Origin: ZYF759 sp046297455
GTDB taxonomy: Bacteria; Pseudomonadota; Alphaproteobacteria; Rhizobiales; Rhizobiaceae
Assembly: GCA_046297455.1 (NCBI GenBank)
Contig: JBKBIT010000013.1
Span: 1-64,000, forward strand
Length of the DNA stretch: 64,000 nucleotides
Reading direction: 5' to 3'
Shown here: piece after piece, positions 15,787 through 23,945 of the stretch
How the letters are laid out: the number at the start of each line of letters is the position of its first letter
Numbering within the stretch: position 1 is the stretch's first letter
Made by a program: the position numbers and the translations under genes
The notes under the pieces: generated by a model
Told to the model about the DNA's origin: nothing
Database searches by the model: none
Seen by the model: the letters and a program-made list of their open reading frames with translations, nothing else

Positions 15787-16268
15787 ACCGGCTTTTCGCC
15801 TATTTCGGCCGCCTCGTCGTCATTCTGGTCGGCTTTGCCGCGGCAGCGTTTGCCGCCAGCCTGTTCATGAACGTGCTGATGTTCTCCGCATTCGATCTGC
15901 TGGCGGAGAATTACGGCGTCGTGTCGCGGCCCGGCTTCTGGGTGTCGGTGGTCTTCTTCACCTTCTTTTCGGCCTATCAGGCCTTTGTCCCGGTCTGCGT
16001 GCTCATCCTCTATTCCGAATATCTCGGTCGCCGCGACTGGCTTTTCTACGCATTGGCCGGTGCAGGCTGCGCGCTTTTCGTGCTTGCGTGGTCATGGGTC
16101 GATCCGGGCGCGCATCCCGCCACCGCAAATCCGGGTTTCGCTGCCGCCGCCCTTGCCGCCGGCATGGTGGCCGGCATCGCCTACTGGATCGTGGCCGGCC
16201 GCACGGCGGGCCTGCTTCTCAGCGGCCTGCAAAAGCAAAGGGACGGCGCAGACACGCCGTCCCCTTGA
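15783..16268 (+). CDS. Small integral membrane protein, unknown function
   Basis: A 161-residue hydrophobic protein. Four membrane segments are visible at about residues 9-30, 46-75, 84-101 and 115-138. No known domain is recognised. I start it at the TTG at 15783, which overlaps the rlmN stop codon in a TTGA arrangement and leaves the first helix complete. The next ATG (codon 30) would cut into the first helix. Co-transcription with rlmN is likely from the overlap, but that does not define its role. It converges on rpsP. Confidence 0.65.
   Translation: MNRLFAYFGRLVVILVGFAAAAFAASLFMNVLMFSAFDLLAENYGVVSRPGFWVSVVFFTFFSAYQAFVPVCVLILYSEYLGRRDWLFYALAGAGCALFVLAWSWVDPGAHPATANPGFAAAALAAGMVAGIAYWIVAGRTAGLLLSGLQKQRDGADTPSP
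16240..16263. terminator. Stem-loop between the membrane protein gene and rpsP
   Basis: Nine-base perfect arms (16240-16248 and 16255-16263) with a 6-base loop, ending three bases before the membrane protein stop codon. It could serve the rightward unit and, in the other direction, the 3' end of the ffh-rpsP operon. Confidence 0.5.
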
Positions 16269-16297
16269 ATACGCTGCATCCAGCTTGAGCCGGAGAC

Positions 16298-16696
16298 TTA
16301 CTCCGCCTGTGCCTCTTCGGCAGGAGCTTCCTCGGCGGGTGCTGCTGCCGCTGCGGCCGCCTCTTCCTCTGCCTTCTTGGCAGCTGCCAGACGCTCCTGA
16401 GCCTTCTGGCCGGGCTCGGCCTTCTTGGGGTTGGAGCGTGCAGGACGCGAAGCAATGCCGGCCTGGTCGAGGAAACGCAGCACGCGATCGGTCGGCAGCG
16501 CGCCCTGGCTCAGCCAGTGCTTGATGCGCTCTTCGTTGAGCTTCACGCGATCGCCATCCTTGGGCAGCATCGGGTTCCACGAGCCGACCTGCTCCAGGAA
16601 GCGGCCATCGCGGGGGCTGCGCACATCGGCGATGACGACGTGGTAGTAAGGCCGCTTCTTCGAGCCGGCCCGTGCCAGACGGATTTTCAGTGCCAT
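16298..16696 (-). CDS. rpsP: 30S ribosomal protein S16
   Basis: S16 is an assembly protein of the small ribosomal subunit. The conserved N-terminus Ala-Leu-Lys-Ile-Arg-Leu-Ala-Arg-x-Gly-x-Lys and the following Tyr-His-Val-Val-Ile-Ala-Asp are present. The 132-residue product carries an Ala/Glu-rich C-terminal extension (about residues 90-132) typical of rhizobial S16. It is last in the leftward ffh operon. The usual downstream neighbours rimM and trmD are not here: a convergent membrane protein gene occupies that position. Confidence 0.96.
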   Translation of the reverse strand: MALKIRLARAGSKKRPYYHVVIADVRSPRDGRFLEQVGSWNPMLPKDGDRVKLNEERIKHWLSQGALPTDRVLRFLDQAGIASRPARSNPKKAEPGQKAQERLAAAKKAEEEAAAAAAAPAEEAPAEEAQAE

Positions 16697-16717
16697 TTCA
16701 TAACTCCTTCGAATAGC

Positions 16718-17044
16718 TCACTGTTTCTGCGAGGCGCCGTTTTCGGCGGCGATTGCCTCGTGATGACGGATGACTTCGCGGATGATGAAGTTCAGGAACT
16801 TCTCCGCGAAATCGGGATCGAGATTGGCCTCGTCGGCCAGACGCCTGAGGCGGGCGATCTGCTCGGCCTCGCGCGAGGGATCGGCCGGCGGCAGCCCGTG
16901 CGTCGCCTTCAGCACGCCCACGGCCTGGGTGCAGCGGAAGCGCTCAGCCAGCATGTGAATCAGCGCGGCATCGATATTGTCGATCGAAGCGCGGTACTGG
17001 GCCAGCATGGCGCGCGCCTTTTCCGTGTCGCTCTGCCCGGTCAA
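16718..17044 (-). CDS. Chorismate mutase, AroQ type
   Basis: A 108-residue all-helical enzyme converting chorismate to prephenate for phenylalanine and tyrosine synthesis. The AroQ pattern is visible: Arg-x2-Ile-Asp-x2-Asp near 18-25, a lysine and Arg-Glu-Ala-Glu-Gln in the second helix, and Ile-Ile-Arg-Glu-Val-Ile in the third. I use the TTG at 17044, which overlaps the upstream GNAT stop (TTGA), so translation is probably coupled. The ffh - chorismate mutase - rpsP order is common in rhizobia. Confidence 0.88.
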   Translation of the reverse strand: MTGQSDTEKARAMLAQYRASIDNIDAALIHMLAERFRCTQAVGVLKATHGLPPADPSREAEQIARLRRLADEANLDPDFAEKFLNFIIREVIRHHEAIAAENGASQKQ

Positions 17045-17577
17045 TGCACCCTCCCCCCGAGATGTTCGGCGAATGCCGCCGGCGCGAGATGGCGGAAGAC
17101 CGGCAGCGTGCCATAAGGCTTGAACTCGGCCTCGCCCTCGCGCGCCGCGCCAAGCTTTTCGGCCAGCTTCATCGACGCTGTATTGTCTTCCGCGATGCAG
17201 GAGATGGCTGTCTCCCAGCCCAGCTCGTCGTAAGCGAAGCGAAGTGCCCGCGCCGCGGCCTCGTAGCCATATCCTTTGCGATGGAACGCCGGCAGGACGA
17301 TCCAGGCGATCTCTGGCTCAGGCCAGCCTTCCGGGAACCAGGGCCCCACCAGGCCTGCAAGCTTGCCGCTCGCCTTCTCCTCGACCGCGAACTCGCCATA
17401 GCCGCGCAACATCCAGCATCCGGCCGACCCCGCGATGAAGCGCCAGGCCGCCACGCGGTCCATCGGCCCGCCGACGAAGCGTGCTTCATCCGTGGCGAAG
17501 AACGCAGCCAGCGGCTCATAATCCGCCTGCGTCAGCGCGCGCAGCACCAGCCGCTCGGTTTCCAGGGTAGGGATCAT
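17041..17577 (-). CDS. GNAT acetyltransferase, RimJ/RimL-like
   Basis: A 178-residue acetyltransferase of the ribosomal-protein-acetylase-like group. Marks are the N-terminal Leu-Glu-Thr-Glu-Arg-Leu-Val-Leu-Arg, the acetyl-CoA loop region around Arg-Lys-Gly-Tyr-Gly-Tyr-Glu-Ala, and Asn-Thr-Ala-Ser-Met-Lys-Leu-Ala-Glu-Lys-Leu-Gly at the C-terminal part. Substrate is unknown. Its ATG overlaps the ffh stop (ATGA) and its stop overlaps the chorismate mutase start. It is thus inserted into an otherwise standard operon and translationally coupled on both sides. Confidence 0.88.
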   Translation of the reverse strand: MIPTLETERLVLRALTQADYEPLAAFFATDEARFVGGPMDRVAAWRFIAGSAGCWMLRGYGEFAVEEKASGKLAGLVGPWFPEGWPEPEIAWIVLPAFHRKGYGYEAAARALRFAYDELGWETAISCIAEDNTASMKLAEKLGAAREGEAEFKPYGTLPVFRHLAPAAFAEHLGGRVH

Positions 17578-19151
17578 TTCTTGCCTTTCGGCATGCCCGG
17601 GAGCCCTGGCAGACCGCGTCCGCCAGGCAACCCGGGCAACCCGCCACCGGGAAGGCCCGGCAACCCGCCGGGCAGGCCCTTCGGCATCCCACCGCCAAGT
17701 CCGGCAGCCTCCGCCTGCTTCTTCAAGGCCTCGAGCTGTTTTGGATCCATCTTGGAAAGGTCCGGCATGCCCCCGCCGCCCATCAGGCCGCCCAGCCCCA
17801 TCTTGTTGGCCATGCCGCCCATAAGGCCGCGCATCATGCCGCCGCCCTTGCCCTTGCCGCCCATGGCTTTCATCATGTCGGCCATCTGCCGGTGCATCTT
17901 CAAGAGCTTGTTGATCTGCGCGGCATCCGTTCCCGAACCGGCCGCAATGCGCTTCTTGCGGCTGTGTTTCAGGAGGTCAGGATTGGACCGCTCTTTCTGC
18001 GTCATTGACTGGATGATGGCGATCTGGCGGGCAAATGTCTTGTCGTCGAAGCCGGCCGCCGCCATCTGATCCTGCATCTTGCCCATGCCCGGCATCATGC
18101 CCATGATGCCGCCCATGCCGCCCATCTTCTGCATCTGGCGCAACTGGTCGGCGAGGTCGTTCAGGTCAAACTTGCCCGACTGCATCTTCTTGGCCATCGC
18201 CGCGGCCTTTTCCGCGTCGATGGTTTCGGCAGCCTTTTCCACGAGCGAGACGATGTCGCCCATGCCGAGAATGCGGTCGGCGATGCGCTTGGGATGAAAC
18301 TCCTCCAGCGCGTCCATCTTCTCGCCGGTACCGATCAGCTTGACCGGCTTGCCTGTCACCGCACGCATCGACAGCGCGGCGCCGCCACGGCCATCGCCAT
18401 CCATGCGAGTCAACACGAGGCCGGTCACGCCAACACGCTCGTCGAAGGACCGTGCCAGATTGACGGCGTCCTGACCGGTCAGCGAATCGGCGACCAGCAG
18501 CGTCTCGTGCGGATTGGCGGCGGCCTTGATCTCGGCCATCTCGACCATCAGCGGCTCGTCGATATGGGTACGGCCTGCGGTGTCGAGGATGACGACATCA
18601 TGCCCGCCGAGCTTCGCGGCCTGAACCGCCCGACGGGCGATATCCACCGGCCCCTGGCCTGCGATGATCGGCAGCGTCGCGATCGAGACCTGCTCGCCGA
18701 TCTGCTTCAACTGCTCTTGGGCGGCAGGCCGGCGCGTGTCGAGCGAGGCCATCAGGACCTTCTTGCCCTGGCGGTCGGTCAGTCGCTTGGCAATCTTGCC
18801 GGTCGTCGTCGTCTTGCCCGAGCCCTGCAGGCCGACCATCATCATGACCACCGGGGCCGGCGCATTGAGGTCGATCGTCTCGCCCTCGGAGCCGAGCATC
18901 TCGACGAGTTCGTCATGAACGATCTTGACGACCATCTGGCCGGGCTTGATCGACTTCAGAACCTCGGCGCCGACCGCCTTCTCCCGCACCTTGTCGGTGA
19001 AGGAACGCACCACCTCCAGCGCCACATCGGCCTCGATCAGCGCACGGCGCACTTCGCGCAACGCAGCCGAAACGTCCTGCTCCGACAGCGCACCGCGCCC
19101 GGTCAGGCCGTTCAGGATTGAGCCAAGGCGCTCTTGAAGGTTCTCGAACAT
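17574..19151 (-). CDS. ffh: Signal recognition particle protein Ffh
   Basis: The GTPase subunit of the signal recognition particle, which brings ribosomes making membrane proteins to the receptor FtsY. The 525-residue product has the N domain (1-90), the G domain with Gly-Leu-Gln-Gly-Ser-Gly-Lys-Thr-Thr near 110, Asp-Thr-Ala-Gly-Arg near 190 and Thr-Arg-Met-Asp-Gly-Asp near 246, and the methionine-rich M domain (320-440) that binds 4.5S RNA and signal sequences. The tail from about 440 is Gly/Pro/Met-rich with repeated Gly-Leu-Pro-Gly units, longer than in E. coli. It leads the operon through rpsP. Confidence 0.96.
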   Translation of the reverse strand: MFENLQERLGSILNGLTGRGALSEQDVSAALREVRRALIEADVALEVVRSFTDKVREKAVGAEVLKSIKPGQMVVKIVHDELVEMLGSEGETIDLNAPAPVVMMMVGLQGSGKTTTTGKIAKRLTDRQGKKVLMASLDTRRPAAQEQLKQIGEQVSIATLPIIAGQGPVDIARRAVQAAKLGGHDVVILDTAGRTHIDEPLMVEMAEIKAAANPHETLLVADSLTGQDAVNLARSFDERVGVTGLVLTRMDGDGRGGAALSMRAVTGKPVKLIGTGEKMDALEEFHPKRIADRILGMGDIVSLVEKAAETIDAEKAAAMAKKMQSGKFDLNDLADQLRQMQKMGGMGGIMGMMPGMGKMQDQMAAAGFDDKTFARQIAIIQSMTQKERSNPDLLKHSRKKRIAAGSGTDAAQINKLLKMHRQMADMMKAMGGKGKGGGMMRGLMGGMANKMGLGGLMGGGGMPDLSKMDPKQLEALKKQAEAAGLGGGMPKGLPGGLPGLPGGGLPGLPGGRGLPGLPGMPKGKK

Positions 19152-19342
19152 CCGGTTTCCTCACGTCTCGCGTCGATCGACCCGAGAAGTAGTGGTTCTG
19201 CGCCCAGGATGAAACCCAAAGCCAAACGACACCCGGGGGCGCATCGCGCTGCCGGGTGTTGACCTCCGGGATCATGACCTTGTCGTGCAAGGCTGCCCCG
19301 GTCGGCGGCTCGGAGTTGTCACTCGTCGCTGAATTGAGCGGC

Positions 19343-19371
19343 TGTAGACCTCAAAAAACCTGCCAAGTCAA
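19343..19371 (-). promoter_or_regulatory. Candidate sigma-70 promoter for ffh
   Basis: On the minus strand a CTTGACT -35 element (19366-19371 for TTGACT) is followed after 17 bases by TCTACA (19343-19348). It overlaps the last codon of the upstream VOC gene and lies about 190 bases before ffh. The -35 is close to consensus and the -10 is weak. Confidence 0.4.
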
Positions 19372-19763
19372 GGACGGCAAGGTTCGATGAGGTCGAAGAG
19401 GTTCCCGTAAAGGTCGGAAAAGACGGCGACCGTGCCATAAGGCTCCCGGCGGGGCTCCTCCTTAAACTCTACGCCCGCCGCCAGCATGGCTTGATGGTCT
19501 CGGGCAAAATCGTCGGTCTCGAGGAAGAAGCCCACTCGTCCGCCGGTCTGGTTGCCGATGCGCGAGCGCTGCATGTCGTCAGCCGCCCCGGCAAGAAGCA
19601 GCCCGGCGGAAGCGCCACCCGGCGCCACGACAACCCAGCGCTTGCCCGCGCCCAGTTCGGTATCCTCCATGAGGTCAAAACCGAGCTTGCCGGTATAGAA
19701 TGCGATGGCGGTGTCATAGTCGGCGACGACGACCGTCACCAGCGCCAGCCGCCGCTTCCCCAT
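19368..19763 (-). CDS. VOC family (glyoxalase/dioxygenase fold) protein
   Basis: A 131-residue two-repeat beta-alpha-beta-beta-beta protein of the vicinal-oxygen-chelate superfamily. Recognisable pieces are Val-Val-Ala-Asp-Tyr-Asp-Thr-Ala-Ile-Ala-Phe-Tyr near residue 12, Gly-Phe-Asp-Leu, and the C-terminal Val-Phe-Ser-Asp-Leu-Tyr-Gly-Asn-Leu-Phe-Asp-Leu-Ile-Glu. The final glutamate is the metal ligand expected in the second repeat. The His/Glu ligand of the first repeat is not obvious, so metal binding and enzymatic activity are uncertain. Confidence 0.8.
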   Translation of the reverse strand: MGKRRLALVTVVVADYDTAIAFYTGKLGFDLMEDTELGAGKRWVVVAPGGASAGLLLAGAADDMQRSRIGNQTGGRVGFFLETDDFARDHQAMLAAGVEFKEEPRREPYGTVAVFSDLYGNLFDLIEPCRP

Positions 19764-19767
19764 TTCG

Positions 19768-20157
19768 TCAACGCGCCCCCGTCAAGGCGAAGCGACCGAT
19801 CATGCGACCTTCGCCGATGTCATAGATGAAGATCGACCGCTCCCCGTTGACCTCGACGTCGAGCGTCAACCGGTTGCCGGAAAGCGCATGCGAGATCACC
19901 CTGGCACCTTGCGGCAGCGCGATGTCACCCGTCAGCATGGATCCGGGTGGCGGCGTGGGTATTTCCGAGATGACCGCCGGCACCTCCTCGCCGCCATTCG
20001 ACAGGAAGGCGCGGTAGACAAGGGCGACCACCACCGCCATAAGAGCCAGAAACAGGATCCCGAGATTGATGGCCATGAAACGCACCAGCTTGCGGCGCAC
20101 GCGTTCGGCGGCGGGATCGAGTTGCTCGTCGGCCTGGGCTGGCTTGCTGTCTGCCAT
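19768..20157 (-). CDS. DUF6476-like single-pass membrane protein
   Basis: A 129-residue protein with a charged N-terminus, one membrane helix at about residues 29-50 and a small periplasmic C-terminal domain containing Gly-Asp-Ile-Ala-Leu-Pro-Gln-Gly-Ala and Ile-Phe-Ile-Tyr-Asp-Ile-Gly-Glu-Gly. This matches the general pattern of the alphaproteobacterial DUF6476 family. I chose the ATG at 20157 because upstream codons overlap the divergent pseudouridine synthase start. Its stop is 4 bases from the VOC gene start on the same strand. Confidence 0.6.
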   Translation of the reverse strand: MADSKPAQADEQLDPAAERVRRKLVRFMAINLGILFLALMAVVVALVYRAFLSNGGEEVPAVISEIPTPPPGSMLTGDIALPQGARVISHALSGNRLTLDVEVNGERSIFIYDIGEGRMIGRFALTGAR

Positions 20158-20186
20158 GTCTGCGCGCATCCAGTCTGGGGTTTGCA

Positions 20187-21218
20187 ATGAGCGCCCCTGA
20201 TATCCAAGCAGACAGCTCAAGGAAAGCCCTTCAGGCAGGAGATGATGCCGCTGGCCAACGTCTCGACCAGTTTCTGGCAGCCGCGCTCGCACCCGATCTG
20301 TCACGCAGCCGCATCCAGGCGCTCATCCGCGACGGTCATGTGATCGTCGGCAAGAGCAGGATACACGAACCCAAGCACCGGCTGTCGGGAGGCGAGGAAA
20401 TCGTCGTTGCCTTGCCGGCTCCGGAAGCGCCCGAACCGCAGGCAGAAAACATCCCGCTGTCGATCCTCTATGAGGATGCAGACCTCATTGTGGTCGACAA
20501 GCCTGCCGGCCTGGTGGTGCATCCAGGCGCCGGCAATCCGTCGGGCACGCTGGTCAATGCACTGATCCACCATTGCGGCGACACGCTGTCGGGCATCGGC
20601 GGCGTGAAGCGCCCCGGCATTGTCCATCGTCTTGACAAGGATACCAGCGGCGTGATGGTCGTCGCCAAGACCGACACCGCCCATCGCACCCTCTCGGAGG
20701 CGTTTGCCGACCACGGTCGAGACGGGGATCTGGAACGCGCCTATTTTGCGTTCGTGTGGGGAGAACCAGAACCGGTCACTGGGCGGGTCGACGCAGCGCT
20801 GGGGCGCGCCGGTGCCGACCGCACTATGCGTGCGGTCGTCCCCGCTGCCCGGGCCGACGCGCGCCATGCCGTCACCCATTACCGTGTTCTCGAACACTAT
20901 GGCGGGACAAGGCCGGCTTTCGTGTCTCTGGTCCAATGCCGGCTGGAGACCGGCCGCACCCATCAGATCAGGGTCCATATGGCCCATATCGGTCATCCGC
21001 TGCTTGCCGACCCCGTCTATGGACGAGCCTTCGCCACCAAAGCCAACCGATTGCCGCCAACCGTTGCTGCACTGGTAAATGGGCTGGGGCGCCAGGCCCT
21101 TCATGCGGGGTTGCTAGCCTTTCGCCATCCAACGACAGGCGAAATCATGCGTTTCGAAACGGCGCTGCCAACGGATCTGTCGGAACTCCAGACAGCCCTC
21201 CGAAGTTGGACCAATTAA
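20187..21218 (+). CDS. RluA/RluD-family pseudouridine synthase
   Basis: A 343-residue enzyme that isomerises uridine to pseudouridine in rRNA, probably 23S. An S4 RNA-binding domain lies at about 25-90. The catalytic motif His-Arg-Leu-Asp-Lys-Asp-Thr-Ser-Gly follows near 147 with the nucleophile Asp150. The family motif Arg-Thr-His-Gln-Ile-Arg-Val-His near 258 is intact. The presence of the S4 domain points to RluD/RluC rather than RluA itself. It lies directly upstream of rpoH, an arrangement common in rhizobia. Confidence 0.92.
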   Translation: MSAPDIQADSSRKALQAGDDAAGQRLDQFLAAALAPDLSRSRIQALIRDGHVIVGKSRIHEPKHRLSGGEEIVVALPAPEAPEPQAENIPLSILYEDADLIVVDKPAGLVVHPGAGNPSGTLVNALIHHCGDTLSGIGGVKRPGIVHRLDKDTSGVMVVAKTDTAHRTLSEAFADHGRDGDLERAYFAFVWGEPEPVTGRVDAALGRAGADRTMRAVVPAARADARHAVTHYRVLEHYGGTRPAFVSLVQCRLETGRTHQIRVHMAHIGHPLLADPVYGRAFATKANRLPPTVAALVNGLGRQALHAGLLAFRHPTTGEIMRFETALPTDLSELQTALRSWTN

Positions 21219-21308
21219 CGATTTTCGGAAAACTGGACCATTTCGTTCAGTTTTTCGTGACAGCATGTTCAGAGCTGCTTTTGCCGGTGCATTCCCGGTC
21301 GAAAGCTC

Positions 21309-21314
21309 TATAAT
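21309..21314 (+). promoter_or_regulatory. Consensus -10 element upstream of rpoH
   Basis: A perfect TATAAT at 21309-21314 lies about 90 bases before the rpoH start. The region 17-18 bases upstream has no TTGACA-like -35. TTGCCG at 21281 is too far (22 bases). An activator or extended contacts may compensate. Confidence 0.45.
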
Positions 21315-21404
21315 GCAAATACACTGCGACGCGTGGCATATCGGTCGCGGTTGTGCCCGCCTTGTTCAGGGGGTGCCTACTGTTATTCGAAGGAGGGTGC
21401 TTTT

Positions 21405-22313
21405 ATGGCCCAGACATTACCGAGCATCGTATCCGGAGAGGGCGGGCTGTCCCGCTATCTGGAGGAAATCCGCCGCTTCCCCATGCTGGAGCCGCAGGAA
21501 GAGTACATGCTCGCCAAGCGCTACAGTGAGCATGCCGATCCCGATGCCGCACACAGGCTTGTAACCAGTCACCTTCGCCTCGTGGCGAAGATCGCAATGG
21601 GCTATCGAGGCTATGGCTTGCCGATCGGCGAAGTCATTTCCGAAGGCAATGTCGGCCTCATGCAGGCCGTGAAGAAATTCGAGCCCGAGCGCGGTTTCCG
21701 TCTCGCCACCTACGCCATGTGGTGGATCAAGGCGTCGATCCAGGAATACATCCTGCGGTCCTGGAGCCTGGTGAAAATGGGCACGACCGCAAACCAGAAG
21801 CGCCTGTTCTTCAACCTGCGCAAGGTGAAGGGCAAGATCCAGGCGCTGGACGATGGCGACCTGAAGCCTGATCAGATCACCGAGATTGCGACCCGCCTCA
21901 ACGTGTCCGAGGAAGAGGTCGTCTCGATGAATCGCCGCTTGTCCGGTGACGCTTCGCTGAACGCGCCGATCCGTGCGTCGGAAGGCGAGTCGGGCGAGTG
22001 GCAGGACTGGCTGGTCGATGACCACCAGAGCCAGGAAGAAACCCTCATCGAGCAGGACGAGCTCGAACAGCGGCGGGCCATGCTGGGTGAGGCGCTGGAC
22101 GTTCTCAATGAGCGTGAGCGGCGCATTTTCGAGGCACGCCGTCTGGCAGAGGACCCGATGACGCTTGAAGAATTGTCCGGCGAATTCGACATCAGCCGCG
22201 AACGTGTGCGGCAGATCGAGGTTCGTGCTTTCGAGAAGGTTCAGGAAGCCGTGCAGGCAAGCGCCCGTCGCCGCCAGCAGGCGATCCGCACCATCGAGGC
22301 CGACGCGCGCTGA
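21405..22313 (+). CDS. rpoH: RNA polymerase heat-shock sigma factor RpoH (sigma-32)
   Basis: A 302-residue alternative sigma factor directing heat-shock and envelope-stress genes. Region 2 (about 50-125) carries Tyr-Ala-Met-Trp-Trp-Ile-Lys-Ala. The diagnostic RpoH box Gln-Lys-Arg-Leu-Phe-Phe-Asn-Leu-Arg-Lys follows near 140, and region 4 with Ile-Ser-Arg-Glu-Arg-Val-Arg-Gln-Ile-Glu lies near 260. The ATG at 21405 is chosen because a strong AAGGAGG ribosome-binding site sits 6 bases before it. The open frame upstream has no similarity. Rhizobia often carry two rpoH copies, and which one this is cannot be told here. Confidence 0.96.
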   Translation: MAQTLPSIVSGEGGLSRYLEEIRRFPMLEPQEEYMLAKRYSEHADPDAAHRLVTSHLRLVAKIAMGYRGYGLPIGEVISEGNVGLMQAVKKFEPERGFRLATYAMWWIKASIQEYILRSWSLVKMGTTANQKRLFFNLRKVKGKIQALDDGDLKPDQITEIATRLNVSEEEVVSMNRRLSGDASLNAPIRASEGESGEWQDWLVDDHQSQEETLIEQDELEQRRAMLGEALDVLNERERRIFEARRLAEDPMTLEELSGEFDISRERVRQIEVRAFEKVQEAVQASARRRQQAIRTIEADAR

Positions 22314-22359
22314 CGCGTCGGTCTGATCGATCTCATCTTTGCTGAATGTTTGAATGCAA

Positions 22360-22383
22360 CGAGGCCGGACCGATCCGGCCTCG
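22360..22383. terminator. Stem-loop after rpoH
   Basis: A perfect 10-bp stem (22360-22369 with 22374-22383) and a CCGA loop lie 47 bases after the rpoH stop and just before the stop of the convergent membrane protein gene. There is no U-tract. It is a plausible shared 3'-end structure. Confidence 0.5.
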
Positions 22384-22390
22384 TGCTGCG

Positions 22391-23878
22391 TCAGCCGCTA
22401 TCGGCTTGGCCCCAGGCTTCTATCGCCTCGTCGAACACCCGTTCTCCGCTCAGGCCCTTCTCGACCGTCATCAGGGCGCGCCGTCCGGAACGATACATGA
22501 TGGGAATATCGATCCAGCTTTGCGTGCGCATCAGGTCGAGGTTCACCGCCATCTCGGATTCGGCCTCGCTCAGCGCGAACAGGAAGAAGCCATCCGCAAT
22601 CTTGGCAGGGATACCGATAAGCGGCATGCCCGTCTCTTCCTCGGTCCCCTTCATCGCCACCCGCAGCACATTGTCGATGGCGCCGCCGGCAAAATTCTCC
22701 GGAGTGAGGAAAATCAGCTCCACGATATGGCCCGCCGGCAAGGTGCGGTCCGCGTTGCGGCGGATCGTCATGCGCAGCTGCAGCGCATGCCCGGGTATCG
22801 TCACCTCCGCGCGAATGGCGGGTTCGGGTGCCGCGTCTCCACCCGGAGACTCGCGAACCAGCGACCAGACGATCGAACCCGGCTCGGCCGAGCCTTCCGC
22901 CGAGGTCGTTGACTGTTCGTAGAAGATCGCCCGATGTCCCACACGCAGTTGGGAATCGGCGGCCGCGCCGGCACTTGCCGGCGGCGTATCGCTAGGCCCG
23001 GTAGCGGTAGCAACCGATGTTCCCTCGCCGATGCGGCGCTGCTCGCCGGCCGGCCCCTCATCGACCTCGCGGCCGTCTGGAAGCAGCCGCTGGGTGAATT
23101 TCTCGGCATCATCCGCCGCAGCCTCTGCGGCAGTGGGCGCTGCCTCGAGCTCAGCTGGTTCTTCCAACGCTGCCTCGGCGACTTCTGCCTCCGGCGCAGT
23201 GGGATCTTCTGCGCTGACCTGCACAGGCGCTGCGCCGCCGAACATCGCACTGATCCGGTCGCCACCGGCCCAGAAGGCGACGGCTGCTCCCGCAACCACC
23301 AGAACAGCGATCGAGGCTGCGACCAGCAGCCCTGTCCTGCCGCCGCGCTTGGCAGGGCGTTTGGGTGTCTGGGTCTTGAGCGACGCTGACGCTGCCGGTG
23401 CAGCCGCCCCACCAGCGGTCCCGGCCAGCGGCGCAGGCTCGCGCTGGAAATCGCTCGAAGCGATTTCTGGGGCCGCCCCGAAAGACGTCTCCCCCCTCTC
23501 CTCTTCGTCGTCGGCCTCGCCGTCTTCGACACTATCCTCTGCCGAGAGGGAAGAAGGCGTTTGCGCCATGGACGCGGGCATCGCTGTCGTCGACTCGGAA
23601 ACAGCCTGCTCGTGCGCCTCATCCTCGTCGAAGACGCCCAGGAAATCCTCGAAATCGTCTGGCTCAGGTTCCGCGTATTCGGCGCGGATGGTCGCGATCG
23701 CGTCTTCCAGTGCCTTGCGCTGGCGATCCGCAACAACGGCCGGCGGCGGCGGCGTTATCGCCGCGAGCTTGCTCTCGATCGCTGCGCGGGCCTTGTCGAA
23801 GACCTTTTCGCGCATCTCCGGCGTGTCGCTCTCCAGAGAGGCGATGGTCTTGCGCAAGACTGCTGCAAAATCCGCCAT
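22391..23878 (-). CDS. Conserved one-pass membrane protein between rpoH and purA
   Basis: A 495-residue protein of unknown function. The N-terminal 1-75 is a helical, charged domain. Residues 75-175 are acidic and low-complexity, and a basic stretch precedes a single membrane helix at 183-204. A second Ala/Glu/Pro-rich linker (210-310) leads to a globular C-terminal domain (about 315-490) with Ala-Ile-Phe-Tyr-Glu-Gln, Val-Trp-Ser-Leu-Val and Pro-Ala-Lys-Ile-Ala-Asp-Gly-Phe-Phe motifs. The topology predicts a cytoplasmic acidic half and a periplasmic folded half. Genes of this design sit next to purA in other rhizobia as far as I recall, but no role is known to me. Confidence 0.7.
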   Translation of the reverse strand: MADFAAVLRKTIASLESDTPEMREKVFDKARAAIESKLAAITPPPPAVVADRQRKALEDAIATIRAEYAEPEPDDFEDFLGVFDEDEAHEQAVSESTTAMPASMAQTPSSLSAEDSVEDGEADDEEERGETSFGAAPEIASSDFQREPAPLAGTAGGAAAPAASASLKTQTPKRPAKRGGRTGLLVAASIAVLVVAGAAVAFWAGGDRISAMFGGAAPVQVSAEDPTAPEAEVAEAALEEPAELEAAPTAAEAAADDAEKFTQRLLPDGREVDEGPAGEQRRIGEGTSVATATGPSDTPPASAGAAADSQLRVGHRAIFYEQSTTSAEGSAEPGSIVWSLVRESPGGDAAPEPAIRAEVTIPGHALQLRMTIRRNADRTLPAGHIVELIFLTPENFAGGAIDNVLRVAMKGTEEETGMPLIGIPAKIADGFFLFALSEAESEMAVNLDLMRTQSWIDIPIMYRSGRRALMTVEKGLSGERVFDEAIEAWGQADSG

Positions 23879-23945
23879 TCAGTAATGCCCCGTTTGTGTT
23901 GCCGAAGGCGGCCTGCGTTGCAGGCCCGCCGTTCGGGCGTTGAAC

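Noticed and set aside
19152..19342. Possible 4.5S RNA (ffs) gene upstream of ffh
   Set aside because: I looked for the conserved tetraloop stem of SRP RNA and did not find it.
21281..21314. TTGCCG/TATAAT pair as a complete rpoH promoter
   Set aside because: The spacer is 22 bases, too long for a sigma-70 promoter. Only the -10 is retained.
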